Source: Carettochelys insculpta (Eukaryota; Chordata; Testudines; Carettochelyidae). Taken from it: a DNA stretch of 64,000 nucleotides. The stretch's first letter is position 1, and the number at the start of each line of letters is the position of its first letter. Location of the stretch: assembly GCF_033958435.1 (NCBI RefSeq), contig NC_134137.1:113284501-113348500 (forward strand), in the 5' to 3' direction. Shown here piece by piece: positions 47,321-58,280 of this stretch. A program made the position numbers and the translations under genes. The notes beneath the pieces are model-generated. The model worked only from the letters and a program-made list of their open reading frames with translations. It was not told the DNA's origin and did no database searches.

Positions 47321-47635
47321 GGGTATGTCTACACAGAAGACTTTTTTTGAAATAAGGTAGTCCAGAAGAGCTATTCCAGAATAGTTTATTTTGAAATAAC
47401 TTTGCTACACACACACGCAGAAAAGGAATTGCCAGCCATGCAACCCTGTCTACTGTAGTTCCAGCTGGCTGTTTTGTCGAGAGAGTATCTGGACAGTCTG
47501 GCCACTCTGCTGACAGAGAGGAGTGCTCTTCCAATTGGCTTTTACATGTGGCTGAACTCTGTTGAAAGAAATTTTGTCAGGAAATCTCTTCTGACGGTGA
47601 CTTCTGTTAACAGAGTGCTGTAGTGTAATCATAGC
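47321..47635. mobile_element. Two joined MITE fragments
   Basis: The left part (GGGTATGTCTACACAGAAGAC, then TTATTTTGAAATAAC) is a fragment of the 16796 family. From about 47440 the text changes to the TGTTGACAGA family (CTGTCTACTGTAGTTCCAGC, then GTTAACAGAGTGCTGTAGTG). Each is truncated at the junction. Confidence 0.65.
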
Positions 47636-48137
47636 TCTTCTAACCTGTTTGAAATAGGAGGTGAGGTCACAAGCTGAAAACAGGTTGTTGTTCCAAACTC
47701 TGAAGCATTTTGTAGCAGATTAGTGCTATTGTTAACCCTCTAACAGGGAACATGGGCAATAGTAATTACAGCAAGTGGAACTGTGATGGAAAAAATGTTT
47801 CTTTTATTTTAATTCCGTGCTTTGAAAGTTTTAATTTTAGTCAAGCGGTTTTAAATTGTCTGAGTGAATATGATTCACCAACTTTACCTTAATGTATTAA
47901 TAAGGGAATGGTCATTTATATTTTACTATTCTCAGTTTTGTATTTTCTTGTAATGGTATTTTTAAGCTACACTCTTAACTGGTTTATCAGTTACTTGACT
48001 AGCTAAGATAAAATTTCACCAGCAGAAAAGTATGCAGGGACTCCAAATGAAGATTCCTACAAGTGGAATCTATCTAGTCTGGAACTTTCCGGTCCAGCCT
48101 TATCCATGGCTCAGCATAAGGAAGTATGGATTGTATC
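47636..48137. other. No recognised feature
   Basis: AT-rich sequence up to the CR1 boundary. Confidence 0.35.
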
Positions 48138-49111
48138 CAGGGATAGAAATCTGGCTTGATGGTCGGGCTCAATGGGTAGTGGTGAATGGCTCAATATCTG
48201 GATGGCAGTTGGTTTCAAGACAAGTTTGCCAAGGCTCAGTTCTGGGCTGGTGTCATTCAACATCTTTATTAATGACCTGGATGAGGGACTGGATTGCACC
48301 TTCAGCAAGTTTGCAGATGACACTAAGCTGCGGGAGAGGCAGATACATCGGAGGGTAGAGATAGGATCCAGAATGACCTGGATAAATTGGAGGACTGGGC
48401 CAAAAGAAATCTGATGCAGTTCAACAAGGAGAAATGTAGAGTCTTGCACTTGGACCAGAAGAATCCCAAACATTGTTATAGGCTGTGGACTGACTGGCTA
48501 AGCAGCAGTACAGTGGAAAGGGACTTAGTGGTTATAGTGCATGAAAGGCGGAATATAAGTAAACAGTGTGCCCTTGTAGTCAAAAAGGCTATTGGCATAT
48601 TAGGGTGCATTAGGAGAAGGATTGTAAGCAGATCTAGAGATGTGGTCATTCCCCTCTAGTCAGTACTGGTGAGGCCACATCTGAACTATTGTGTCCAGTT
48701 TTGGGCCCCCCAGTACAAAAAGGATGTGGATGTGCTGGAGCAGGTTCAGTGGAGGGCAACAAAAATAATTAAGGGTCTGGAGCACATGATTTATGAGGAG
48801 AGACTGAGGGATTTGGGCGTATTTAGTTACAGAAGAGAAGACTGAGGGATGATTTAATAGTAGTCTTCAACTTCCTGAAGGGGTGCTTTAAACAGGATGG
48901 AGAGAAATTGTTCTCAGTGGTGACAGATGGCAGAACAAGGAGCAATGGTCTGAAGTTACAGAATGAGAGGAGTATGTTGGATATTAGGAAAAACTACTTC
49001 ACCAGGAGGGTGGTGCAGTACTGGAACGCGTTGCCTAGAGAGGTGGTAGATTCTCCATCCCTAGAGGTTTTTAAGTCCTGGCTTGGCAAGGTCCTGGCTC
49101 GGACGACTTAG
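48138..49111 (+). pseudogene. CR1 reverse transcriptase C-terminal half (copy 4)
   Basis: Pieces in three frames give FINDLDEGLDCTFSKFADDTK (48263-48325, with the FADD box), LDKLEDWAKRNLMQFNKEKC-type sequence, SSTVERDLVVIVHERRNISK, a C-terminal RTRSNGLKLQNERSMLDIRKNYF and WNALPREVVDSPSLEVF, then a stop at about 49109. Several frameshifts and a stop near 48658 separate them, and the N-terminal half is missing. Confidence 0.82.
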
Positions 49112-49188
49112 TGGGGGTTGATCCTGCTTGAAGAAGGGGCTGGACTAGATGACCGCTTGAGGTCCCTTCTAGCCCTATGATTCTATGA
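48138..49188 (+). mobile_element. CR1 LINE copy 4, 5'-truncated, different subfamily
   Basis: A CR1 3' kilobase ending in CCCTATGATTCTATGAC, the CR1 tail octamers. Its wording differs from copies 1 and 2 throughout (for example CTGGATAAATTGGAGGACTGGGCC), so it belongs to a different subfamily, closer to those I associate with birds. Confidence 0.9.
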
Positions 49189-51196
49189 CTAGGATTTTCG
49201 TTAGCTGGTTGTTCACTTATCATGTGTGTGGCCAAGTTTCCCATTGTCCCATAAAGTTTGTTTGCAGCTACCAGCCCTGGATCTTAGTGTTGTGTACAGT
49301 TATTTAGCTCTAATTTACCCCTAAATATCTTCTAAGAGCCCAGTAAGCAGTTGAAGGGTTGGTAATGCTACTAGTCAATGTTGACCTCTTGTGGTTTGGC
49401 AAATTTTCTTTTTTGGCACCAGTAAAGTCACAACGGTGTTGGACTAGAGAGCTTCAACCTGTACAAGCCAGTAGAGGGAAGATTTTGGCTGTGACACATC
49501 AGAGTGTATAAAATTCAGAATTGAAGACTTTGACTGAGACTTGGGTAAACTTTGGGAACTTAAGTGCTTTTCACTATGTTTCTGTAGGGACTGGACTGTT
49601 TAGATTTTAATTTGTTTCCCTTATTTATGTTTAAGTATAATTGTGATGATAATGTCTGTGAAGTATAAAATAACCATGTTATGCTGGAAACATTAGATTA
49701 CTTGTTCTTTGTCATGTGATTTTTTAGTTGTTTAATGAAATTGATTTATTTAATATTTTTGGGACTTGAAAGTGAGGAAGTTGAGTCTGTCTAAACCTTG
49801 CTTAAAACTCTTAAAGCCTGAACTCCGGGTCTCCAGCTCCTTTTCTAAAGGGTTTGGGGTTTTAAATTCTTAGGCATTGGAGAAGGGGAATGAAGGGAAA
49901 TCTAGCCCACCCTAAGGTTACATAAACATTACAATTGAAGTAGATTGATAGTTAAAGCTTGGACTTTAATCATCTGGAAGGCACACAAGGAACAAGTATC
50001 ATCTAATGCTCTCATGATGGAACTGGAAGGACCCCCATGTATGACAGTGCCTTAAGATATGTGATTTAAAATTACAAATTACTTTCACCTGATCATTCTT
50101 CATCATGCATATCTACATCCAGGAATGCTGTATATAAATCATTCAGTGTTGCTCATAGACAAAATTGTAGCCAGTGTAAATGGGTGTTAGCTTCACTGAA
50201 ATCAATGTCAGTTTACAGCAGCTATAGATATAGTATTAGCCGTGCAAAGTGTCAGGAATCTCTGGGTGGTTTCTCTTTCCTTTGCATTCTTCCAGAAGTG
50301 AGATGAGTTTTGCACTCCACTTACAGTGCCTGTGGGGAAAAAAAGAAAGGTATCTATGGGTTCATCCAGAATTGCTCTGACAATAGGGCTTCCCTAATGT
50401 GGAGAAAGTACTGCATGCAACTTAACACCTGTATAGATTTGGACACAGCAATTGACGTGCTTATTGCTAACTTGGTAGGCAAAGTAAAGGCATAGATCAG
50501 AGGAGAGTGTTTGAGTGTTCAGAAAGGTACGTGAAGAAGCTGACATCCTGCTAAACACAGTCAAGACTCCCTTTCACTGCGAGTCAAAGTCCTCTGAACC
50601 CCAAGAAACTGTCGCACCCACAAGAATTCAAAATTATTACTCCCATGCCCCAAATCAGAAAACTGGCTTGAAATCATGAAATTCTGAAAAATATATAGAA
50701 TTTGTGCTCCTTTTCTTTTCCATCTGATTAAAAACTCTTATAGTTCTAGTTTTTCCCTGCAACCATGAGGACTAGAAACATTTTTTTTAAAAAAATTGAA
50801 GTAGAAATATGTATGAGTCCAAGAGCTGGATAATTATGAAAACACTAAAAGTTTCAAGCACAGGCAACATTTAAGCTGCTTAACATTGGAAACAGCTGTG
50901 CCTGAGAGATGGTTGCACTTTGGCAGCTGGTGAAATGATCACCAGACCACATCTTCAGGAGGGAGGGAGGTGAGGGTGCATTGCAGAATTAGTTAGGACC
51001 CATCCTATCATCCAATACATGCACTTGGTTTACATTAACATCACTGGGAAATAGTTTACATGACCAATAGGGATATTGATTTCAACAATTTAACATAGCA
51101 AATAGTGAAATCTTATGACTCCTTAAAAAAGACATGGGTTGCAAAGCAGACAATAGCTTAGATTAATCATCTTGAAGTAATTGATTCCAAAAACCC
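49189..51196. other. 2 kb without a recognised feature
   Basis: Unique-looking, AT-rich; no gene or repeat family recognised. Confidence 0.4.
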
Positions 51197-51476
51197 AGGC
51201 TGTCTCTACACTACAAAATTAACTTTAAAGTTACTTACTTCGAAGTAAGCAACTTCGAAGTTAAGCACCTACACACACCCGACTTCAAAGTTGAATGTTG
51301 AAGTAGGGCACTGCTCCATTCCTGGGAATGGAGTAAGGACACTGAAGTTGGGTGCCCTACTTTGAAGTCACCTTTGAAGTCAGGGAAAATGTGTGCAGAC
51401 TTTCTGCTAGCTATGTAGAAGTAGTGCCTAACTTTAAAGTTAACTTCAAAGTTAGTTCCTAGTTTAGACACACCCT
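51197..51476. mobile_element. Foldback MITE, about 280 bp
   Basis: AGGCTGTCTCTACACTAC on the left pairs with the complement of AGGGTGTGTCTAAACTAGG, with AACTTTAAAGTTA blocks facing each other. The flanks CCA and TCA are a near-match. Confidence 0.75.
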
Positions 51477-51956
51477 CATATTTTAGATCTATCAAATTAG
51501 TTGCTTAGCTTCGATCCCTTTCTGTGTATACATGTTACCTGCCAGAGAGACAGATCTTCCTTCTCCTGGCAATAAAAAGGAAAATATTTTCCCACTTTGA
51601 TCTTCAAAAAGAAAAAAAACTAAGCAAATCTATATATTTTTTCAACAAAAATCCACATTAATTAATACTTATGGTTTGTTACTCTAAGTTTTCCTCCAAA
51701 CTTGTTTCTACCAGTTTACCCTTCGAGATTCTCCAGGAGATATAATGAAAACACAGGTAAAATGGAAACCAACAATATAATAAATTAATGTCAGTTTTGA
51801 ACTTTTGCATTTATGTTGTGTTGTTGCTTTATTTTATTGTATTTTAAATCATTGTTATATTATGTTGGTGGGCAAAGCTAAGAAACAGCACCAATCTCTA
51901 ATGCAGATCTGAAGCAAACTCAGCCAGGATATTGACTGAACAAGTTCCATCCTCAA
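51477..51956. other. No recognised feature
   Basis: AT-rich sequence, nothing recognised. Confidence 0.35.
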
Positions 51957-51968
51957 GTCAGTTAAGTA

Positions 51969-52295
51969 GAAACAACGAGAAGTTGTGTGACACCTAATAG
52001 GCTAGCAGATATTTTGGAGCATAAGCTTTTGTGGGCAAAGACCTGCTTTGTCAGATGCATGAGTGGGGGTTCCAGAGGAGGGTCTAAATATACAGGCTCA
52101 TGAAAAAAGGGAGTCCCAGTCCTTTTCATGAACCTGTATATTTATACCCCTCTCTGGAATCCCCGCTCATGCATCTGATGAAGCAGGTCTTTGCCTACAA
52201 ACCTTATGCTCCAAAATATCTGTTAGTCTAAAAGGTGCCACAGAACTTCTGTATTTTGGCAGAGACAGAATAACACAGCTATCCCTCTGATACTT
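51969..52295. mobile_element. Head-to-head Penelope 3' ends with 12-bp duplication
   Basis: GTCAGTTAAGTA flanks both sides (51957-51968 and 52296-52307). The left half is a minus-strand Penelope 3' end (AGCATAAGCTTTTGTGGGC on the + strand) and the right half a plus-strand 3' end (GCATCTGATGAAGCAGGTC, then TCTGTTAGTCTAAAAGGTGC). They meet at about 52105, in TCATGAAAAAAGGGAGTC. No coding sequence. Confidence 0.85.
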
Positions 52296-52307
52296 GTCAG
52301 TTAAGTA

Positions 52308-53284
52308 ATGCAACTCAATGAAAAGCAACTGGTTTGCTGTAGTGAGAATTTACTCCAGTGTGCTCTCGTTCTCTCATTTGTGAAACCAGATAAAAATTAT
52401 GGCTGGGGCTCATTTATCTTTGCTAGTTTAACAGAGTTTATGCTACTACTGCTTACTTTGTTTAGGATCACAATTAACTTCATCAATGTTAAATTCTGCT
52501 TTGCTCCAGTATAGCATAATTACAACAGTGCACATTTCTTTAATGTATGCCAGACCTTACTGTATCTAAGGCAGAAGTTCCCAACCTTTTCAATAGGGCA
52601 GACCCCCAATCAACCCCCAAACCATTGGTGGACCCCCAATAACCCCCAAACCCTTTGCAGACCTCCTTCAAACTAACTCCAGCTTCTATGTACACTTCAT
52701 TAAATGAAAAAGGAAACCATCACATCAATTTTCAGACAGCAATTAATATCATTATGGGAAGATATTTTATTTAAAAATAATAATTGATTGTAGCTTACTG
52801 TGCATATTCAGAGGTGGGTGGCTGGAGAGCTGTGGCTTCAGGCTGGGGTCCCAGAGCTGAAGGCACCACTGCCTTGAGCAGCACTGCAGAACTAAGGCTG
52901 GTATGGTATTGCCACATTTCTCCCCTGGTGGCTAAGATGGTCAGGGTCTTGCTTCTGCCAGGGGGAAGCCCCCCCACTGAACCTCCCCCAAGTCTGTAGC
53001 AACTGTCCCGACACCAATAATGTGTTTGGGGGTTTATGACACTGGGGCAAGTCTCCACTTGCAGAAAACAATGTTGGATGCTAGCTGCTGCTGGGGGGAA
53101 TTGTCCCCCTGGCTGTTAAGGTACTCGGAGGGTTTCTGCCACCCAGGGAAGCTCCCCCATGAACTCCCACCACTCGCCTAGCAACTGCCCCCCCCCCCAC
53201 CAAGAATCCCTGTGTTCGCAATGTCTGTGTAGTGAAGAGGGAAAGCAAATATCTTCTTTTCTGCACTCTTCCTTCTTTTTGATG
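52308..53284. other. Unrecognised sequence; hAT-like end near 52570
   Basis: GCAGAAGTTCCCAACCTTTT near 52571 followed by repeated ACCCCCAA blocks resembles the terminal text of hAT-type elements. I found no partner end. The GC-rich region 52800-53170 yields chance frames on both strands. Confidence 0.3.
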
Positions 53285-53455
53285 AGCTTATAAGTTTCAA
53301 CTCTCCTCTGGAACCCCCACTCATGCATCTGATGAAGGGGGTCTTTGCCCACAAAGCTTATGCTCCAAACTATCGGTTAGTCTATAAGGTGCCACAGGAC
53401 TTCGTGTTGTTTTTGAAGATACAGACTAACTTGGGTACCCCTCTGATACCTAACT
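53285..53455 (+). mobile_element. Penelope-like 3' end
   Basis: It contains CTCATGCATCTGATGAAGGG, GCCCACAAAGCTTATGCTCC, GGTTAGTCTATAAGGTGCC and a final GATACAGACTAACTTGGGTAC, the same tail as at 52150-52295 and 42400-42478. Only the last 170 bases are present. Confidence 0.8.
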
Positions 53456-53461
53456 CACAGT

Positions 53462-53897
53462 GGCTACGTCTACACTAGCCCCAAACTTCAAAATGGCCAC
53501 GCAAATGGCCATTTCGAAGTTTACTAAAGAAGCGCTGAAATGCATATTCAGCACTTCATTAGTACGCTGGCGGCCGCGGCACTTCGAAATTGATGCGCCT
53601 CGCCGCCGTGCGGCTCGTCCCAACGGGGCTCCTTTTCAAAAGGACCCCACCTACTTCGAAGACCCCTTATTCCCATGAGCTCATGGGAATAAGGGGACTT
53701 CAAAGTGGGCGGGGTCCTTTTGAAAAGGAGCCCCGTCGGGACGAGCCGCGCGGCGGCGAGGCACATCAATTTTGAAGTGCTGTGGCCGCCCGTATGCTAA
53801 TGAAGCGCTGAATATGCATTTCAGCGCTTCATTAGTAAACTTCAAAAAGGCCATTTGCGTGGCCATTTCGAAGTTTGGGGCTAGTATAGACACGGCC
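53462..53897. mobile_element. Near-perfect foldback MITE, 2 x 218 bp
   Basis: GGCTACGTCTACACTAGCCCC begins a 218-base arm whose inverted copy runs from 53680 to 53897 (ending GGGGCTAGTATAGACACGGCC). The centre is GAGCTC at 53677-53682. AGT flanks both ends (53459-53461 and 53898-53900). The two arms differ at few positions, so this copy is young or has been corrected. Confidence 0.93.
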
Positions 53898-53900
53898 AGT

Positions 53901-54369
53901 AAGTGGTATTGTACTGCAAGAGTAGTACAACTGAAACTTGTATGATGATGTATATAGTAAAGCATTGCTCATTCTAACCTAGAGTTGTACAAGTGGCCCT
54001 TGAATGCAGCAACCCTAATTAAGTTAACAGACTGAGATGCAAATCTTCTAATGTGGTGGGAGGTGCTCAACCCTCCCCCACAACTCAGCCCCATGCCATC
54101 CCCCATTTCTCCCCCTCTCCAAAGGTCCCATCGTTTCTGTCTCTTCCCACACCATTCTGCAAGAGTGTCTCAGCCTTGCTCTTTCCTCCTCCCTCCCTGC
54201 TCCTCCTGCACATCTCTGAACAGCTGCTCACTGGCACATGGGAAGCATGGAAGAAAAGGGAGGCCACTGGTCAGCAGAGCCTCTGGTGGGTGCTGTTTGC
54301 AGATAAAGCTCACTGCACTAATACTGCACAGGCTGTTCATATTTGGAAAACAGGTCCTGGAGACATATA
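53901..54369. other. No recognised feature
   Basis: C-rich sequence with a CTCCCTCC run; frames on both strands look like chance. Confidence 0.35.
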
Positions 54370-54771
54370 GGCTGCATCTACACTTGCACTTCTCTTTCAA
54401 AAGAGGCATGCAAATAAGGGAAATTGAAAATGCAAATGAGGTGTGGGTTTACATATCGGGTACCTCATTTGCATATTTTTAATTTCAGAAGAGCTTCTTT
54501 CAAAAGAAGAAAGCTGGTGTAGACACTGCTGTTTTGAAAGTAAACCCCATCTTTGAAAGAATCCTTCTTCCCTTTACTTAATGGGAACAAGGATTCTTTC
54601 GAAGATGGGTTTTACTTTCAAAAGAGCAGTATCTACACTGACTTTCTTCTTTTGAAAGAAGCTCTTTAGAAATAGGAATATGCAAATGAGGTGCCAAATA
54701 TGCAAAATTGTATCTCATTTCCATTTTTGATTTACCTCATTTGCATACATCTTTCGGAAGAGGACACACCC
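54370..54771. mobile_element. Foldback MITE related to 17067-17471
   Basis: GGCTGCATCTACACTTGC and the complement of GGGTGTGTCCTCTTCC are weakly inverted, while the inner GCAAATGAGGTG and AAAGAAGAAAGCTGGTGTAGAC blocks mirror each other well. A target duplication is not clear. Confidence 0.7.
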
Positions 54772-56245
54772 TAATACTTTAATAGTATTTACATTTTTGT
54801 TCTGTATTTGACTTTTTAAAATAATGTTAATAATGAATGTACCATACAAGACACACATGTTGACTTTCAGGATCCTACTCCCTGCCCCAACAATGATAAC
54901 TCTGGGTTTTGCAGCAGCCCTAAATAGATGTGTATGGTTCACTTGCAGCCTTCTGGGAGAAACAATGAATATAGTCAGTTTGTAGAATGGGTTTTGCTGA
55001 AATAAGTTTACAGAAACGTTATCATGTGTACACAGCTAACCGTCTGAATGAAGAAACTGCTCTTAGCTGAGATTTTGTAAGACTGGAAGATACAAAATGC
55101 AATTTTGCTGCAAAAATACCTGTTTAATCGGCTTCAACCACTGGTAAGCACTCCATCATTACAAAACCACTGTCATGCTGACAGCAGTCTGTAGGTGCCT
55201 GTAAAGGTTAAATAGTGATATACGGGTGCTAAATTAAGGCTTATCAGGTTACCATACATCAGAAAATGGAACAAGGGGCTATTCAGGAGCTGTTAGTTAG
55301 CAGATGCACCATTACAATGGAACTCATCTAAATGACAGCATGGCTTATGTGTGGAATTTTTTTTCTAAGTCAGTAAATTTGATGCAGAACCTGGTGACTG
55401 ACTTGATTCCTGTGATACATGCAGAATCCAGGCTCTTACCAGAGATACTGTAGGGCTAGTTTTGCAAATTATCTAAATCTAATAGATCTGCACAATTAGG
55501 CTGGAAATCACATTCTTTCAGCATTTTGCCTCCAAGTCACCACCAGGACAAAGAAGTAAAAGAACAGGGAAATGTACTTTTGACCATAGTAAAGCTTCAT
55601 CCTGAATTTTGAGCAAAGGGCCATACTGAATATTATTTAGTCTGATTATTCATGTGATCTATTATTAATCTTAATTTAAATGTATTTGCCACTCTACTTC
55701 CAGTGTTAAGAAAGTGCTGGACTCACAAGGAATGAAAGTCCTTGACCCCACAGATTTTCAGGGTACCAGGCAGCTCCCCAGCAGTGAGAGCCTTCTCCAG
55801 GGAGAACTCCTGTCTCTTATCTTCTTGTTTATTCTCTCTCTTCTGATTACATTGGTCCAAGTGGGCTATTTTGCCACTGGTTACATCAACATGGGGCTTC
55901 TCAGTAGCAGCCAGGGAGGTGATTTTCAGGGTATTAATACTGCTTCAATCACAAACACTTACTAAAATAGCTCCTGAAACAGCCAAGTGCTTTGCAGGGG
56001 ACAATGATATGAAGAATGCCCATTTTCTGTTCTGACACCCCAAAACCCTGAAGAACCAATGAGATTCTCAGAATCTCATTAGAGGGGAATTGACTGGATT
56101 GCAAAGACATGAATGACAGGGCATGGCACTGCCTTCTTCAAATTTTTACTAAGGATAATTAATCCACTGAGGGGAGAAATAAGGGCAGCTAGGCTATACA
56201 ATGCCACTCCTTCCTTCTGCACTATCTCTGGTGTAACCTGCGCCC
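54772..56245. other. No recognised feature
   Basis: AT-rich, unique-looking sequence without a recognisable element. Confidence 0.35.
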
Positions 56246-56430
56246 CACCGGGGTGTGGTTCACTGTCCTGTGTAATGGCAACTAGGTCACATAAACAAAG
56301 AATGAAAGAGCCCCATTTATAGTATTAGGTAAGTGACAGATGGCTTTTAGCTCAACCCATATGAGCTCCTGCACTGAGGTCCCAGGTTCAAATCTGCCTG
56401 GTGATAGTTACACTGGCAGCAGGGCTTCCT
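56246..56430 (+). mobile_element. tRNA-like SINE, copy C (best B box)
   Basis: The order is GGTGTGGTTCACTGTCC, AATGGCAACTAGGTCAC, a GAATGAAAG stretch, then GGCTTTTAGCTCAACCC (A-box-like) and GGTTCAAATCT at 56385-56395, which fits an RNA polymerase III B box. CTCCTGCACTGAGGTCCCA lies between them. Copies A and B share the same order. No A-rich tail or flanking duplication was identified. Confidence 0.55.
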
Positions 56431-57615
56431 CTGTCTTCAAGTTTGCTTCTGGAAGCTGCTGTCTGGGCACCTGGAGATAGGTGCTCAATCAACGGGGATG
56501 CAATCAAATAAGCTTGAGAACTACTGATCCACAGGCCATAATATTGAACTTTCATATAATTTGGTGATTGGTGTCACCATTTATAATCTATTTCATAATT
56601 TTCTGGATATACAAATCCATTTGGGAGATACATTCAGAGAACTGTAACAGTCATGGAGCCCAGTAAAGGCAATGAGGATATGAGATTGTACTTGGTTTGA
56701 AATTACAATGTGTTGTAGTACACAAAAATTCACAGATGTAAACACATTTTGAGTAATATCACATGAAAATTTAATTTGCTGTTTTCAGTTGAGAGCAAAT
56801 TAAAATGTTTCAATTCATTGGTAATTAGAAACCTTGCAGTTCATCCCTTTAGCAATATTGAAACACTATTTTCACTTGGGCTCCACTTTTCAGTTTTGGA
56901 AATTAATAAATCACAAACAGCAAGTTGTAGATCTTGATCTCAGTCATAACAGGAAAAAGTTATTTTCAGTACCAATGATGTAACTGGTTGCTAATCTATT
57001 TGTGGGCAGGAGGAATGAGACCTATTAAGCAAACAAAATTTCTGGGAAGGCATTCTGGCTGTGATTCATGGTCATGACAGCAATTAGTTTCTGATCTTGA
57101 CATGCCAGGGAAAGAGGGAATACCTTTCTTCTATGTCTGGTAGTTAAGTGTAGCAATAAACTTTCTTGAAGGTAAAACTTGAAGTTACCGTACTACTTAA
57201 AGACTTTGTTTCCAACAATAAAATTTTAAATGGTATGAATTTTCCACAGAACAGATACAGTTTCAGGAAATTATCATTGGTTAGCCTCTTCCCCATAACC
57301 TCTCCCGCTCATCAGACCTGGGATAGTATCTTCACTATGCATATTTTTAACTTGATAGATTATAGCAACTGCTGAGCTCATTCAGAGCCATTGTACTCTG
57401 CAGCAACCTTCTTCCAATGACATCCTGAAATTGTATAATGATTACAGGATCTGTTGTGTAACTTGTTCTAAATGTATTTTCCACAAAAACTCTCAGCCAC
57501 TTTGAATAGTGAATGTCATACCTACTATATCAAGCTCTTGAAACATAACTCTTAAAGCAGCATGACTTCAATCAGCCATCAACAGAAAAGAAGTAGCATT
57601 TTCCTTAAACATAAA
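56431..57615. other. No recognised feature
   Basis: AT-rich, unique-looking sequence. Confidence 0.35.
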
Positions 57616-58280
57616 GGCTACATCCACACTACTGAGGGTTTTTTTTGTTTTGTTTTGTTTTTTTTCCAAAAAGACTGGGCTCTTTTGAAAAATCCCATGG
57701 ACAAAATGCACAAAATGTTTTCTTTCAATATTAAATTGGAGGAATGCAGCACCTTTTCTGGTGGCCCTCTTCTGCTCCTGAATGAGGAAGAGTGCCTTTT
57801 TCTGAAAGATTCTTTCAGAAAAAAAATATGTAAACACCCCAGAGGCCCTTTTTTGGAAAGAGCACTCCTCATGGTGCCCGATTTTTTGATCCCTGGTCTG
57901 TTCTTTTGAAAAAGAGAGGACTGTGTGAATGCGCTCTACTGAAAAAGCAGATCAATTTTTTGGATCTGACTTTTTGTGTGTCGATGCACTCTTTCAAAAG
58001 ATAGCCATGTTAGTCTGTGTCTTCAAGAACAACAAGAAATCCTGTGGCACCTTATAGCCCAACAGTTATTTAGAGCATAAGCTTTCGTGGGCAAAGACCC
58101 ACTTCATCAGATGCATCTGATGAAGCGGGTCTTTGCCCACGAAAGCTTATGCTCCAAAATATCTGTTAGTTTATAAGGTGCCACAGGACTTCTCGTTGTT
58201 CTCTTTTGAAAGAAGTATTTTTTGGAAGAGATCTCCTGGAAGAACTTCCTTTGAAGGATCTCTGTAGTGGAGACGCAGCC
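57616..58280. mobile_element. MITE of the 45440 family, split by a Penelope palindrome
   Basis: The left GGCTACATCCACACTACTGAG and the complement of GGCTGCGTCTCCACTACAGAG on the right are inverted. AAA and AAG flank it (one mismatch). TTTGAAAGA-type motifs fill the interior. The block 58001-58200 is a later insertion. Confidence 0.8.
58001..58200. mobile_element. Head-to-head Penelope 3' ends, near-perfect palindrome
   Basis: The sequence runs from a minus-strand 3' end (AACAACAAGAAATCCTGTGG, AGCATAAGCTTTCGTGGGC) through the centre GATGCATC (about 58110) to a plus-strand 3' end (GCCCACGAAAGCTTATGCTC, CCACAGGACTTCTCGTTGTT). The host text CTCTTTCAAAAG (57989-58000) and CTCTTTTGAAAG (58201-58212) may be an imperfect 12-bp duplication. 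Confidence 0.85.

Noticed and set aside
52566..53170. A complete hAT transposon
   Set aside because: Only one end-like stretch is visible; no second end, 8-bp duplication or transposase frame was found.
56340..56400. A functional tRNA gene
   Set aside because: Only A/B-box-like blocks are present, within a repeated element, and I could not fold a full cloverleaf by eye.
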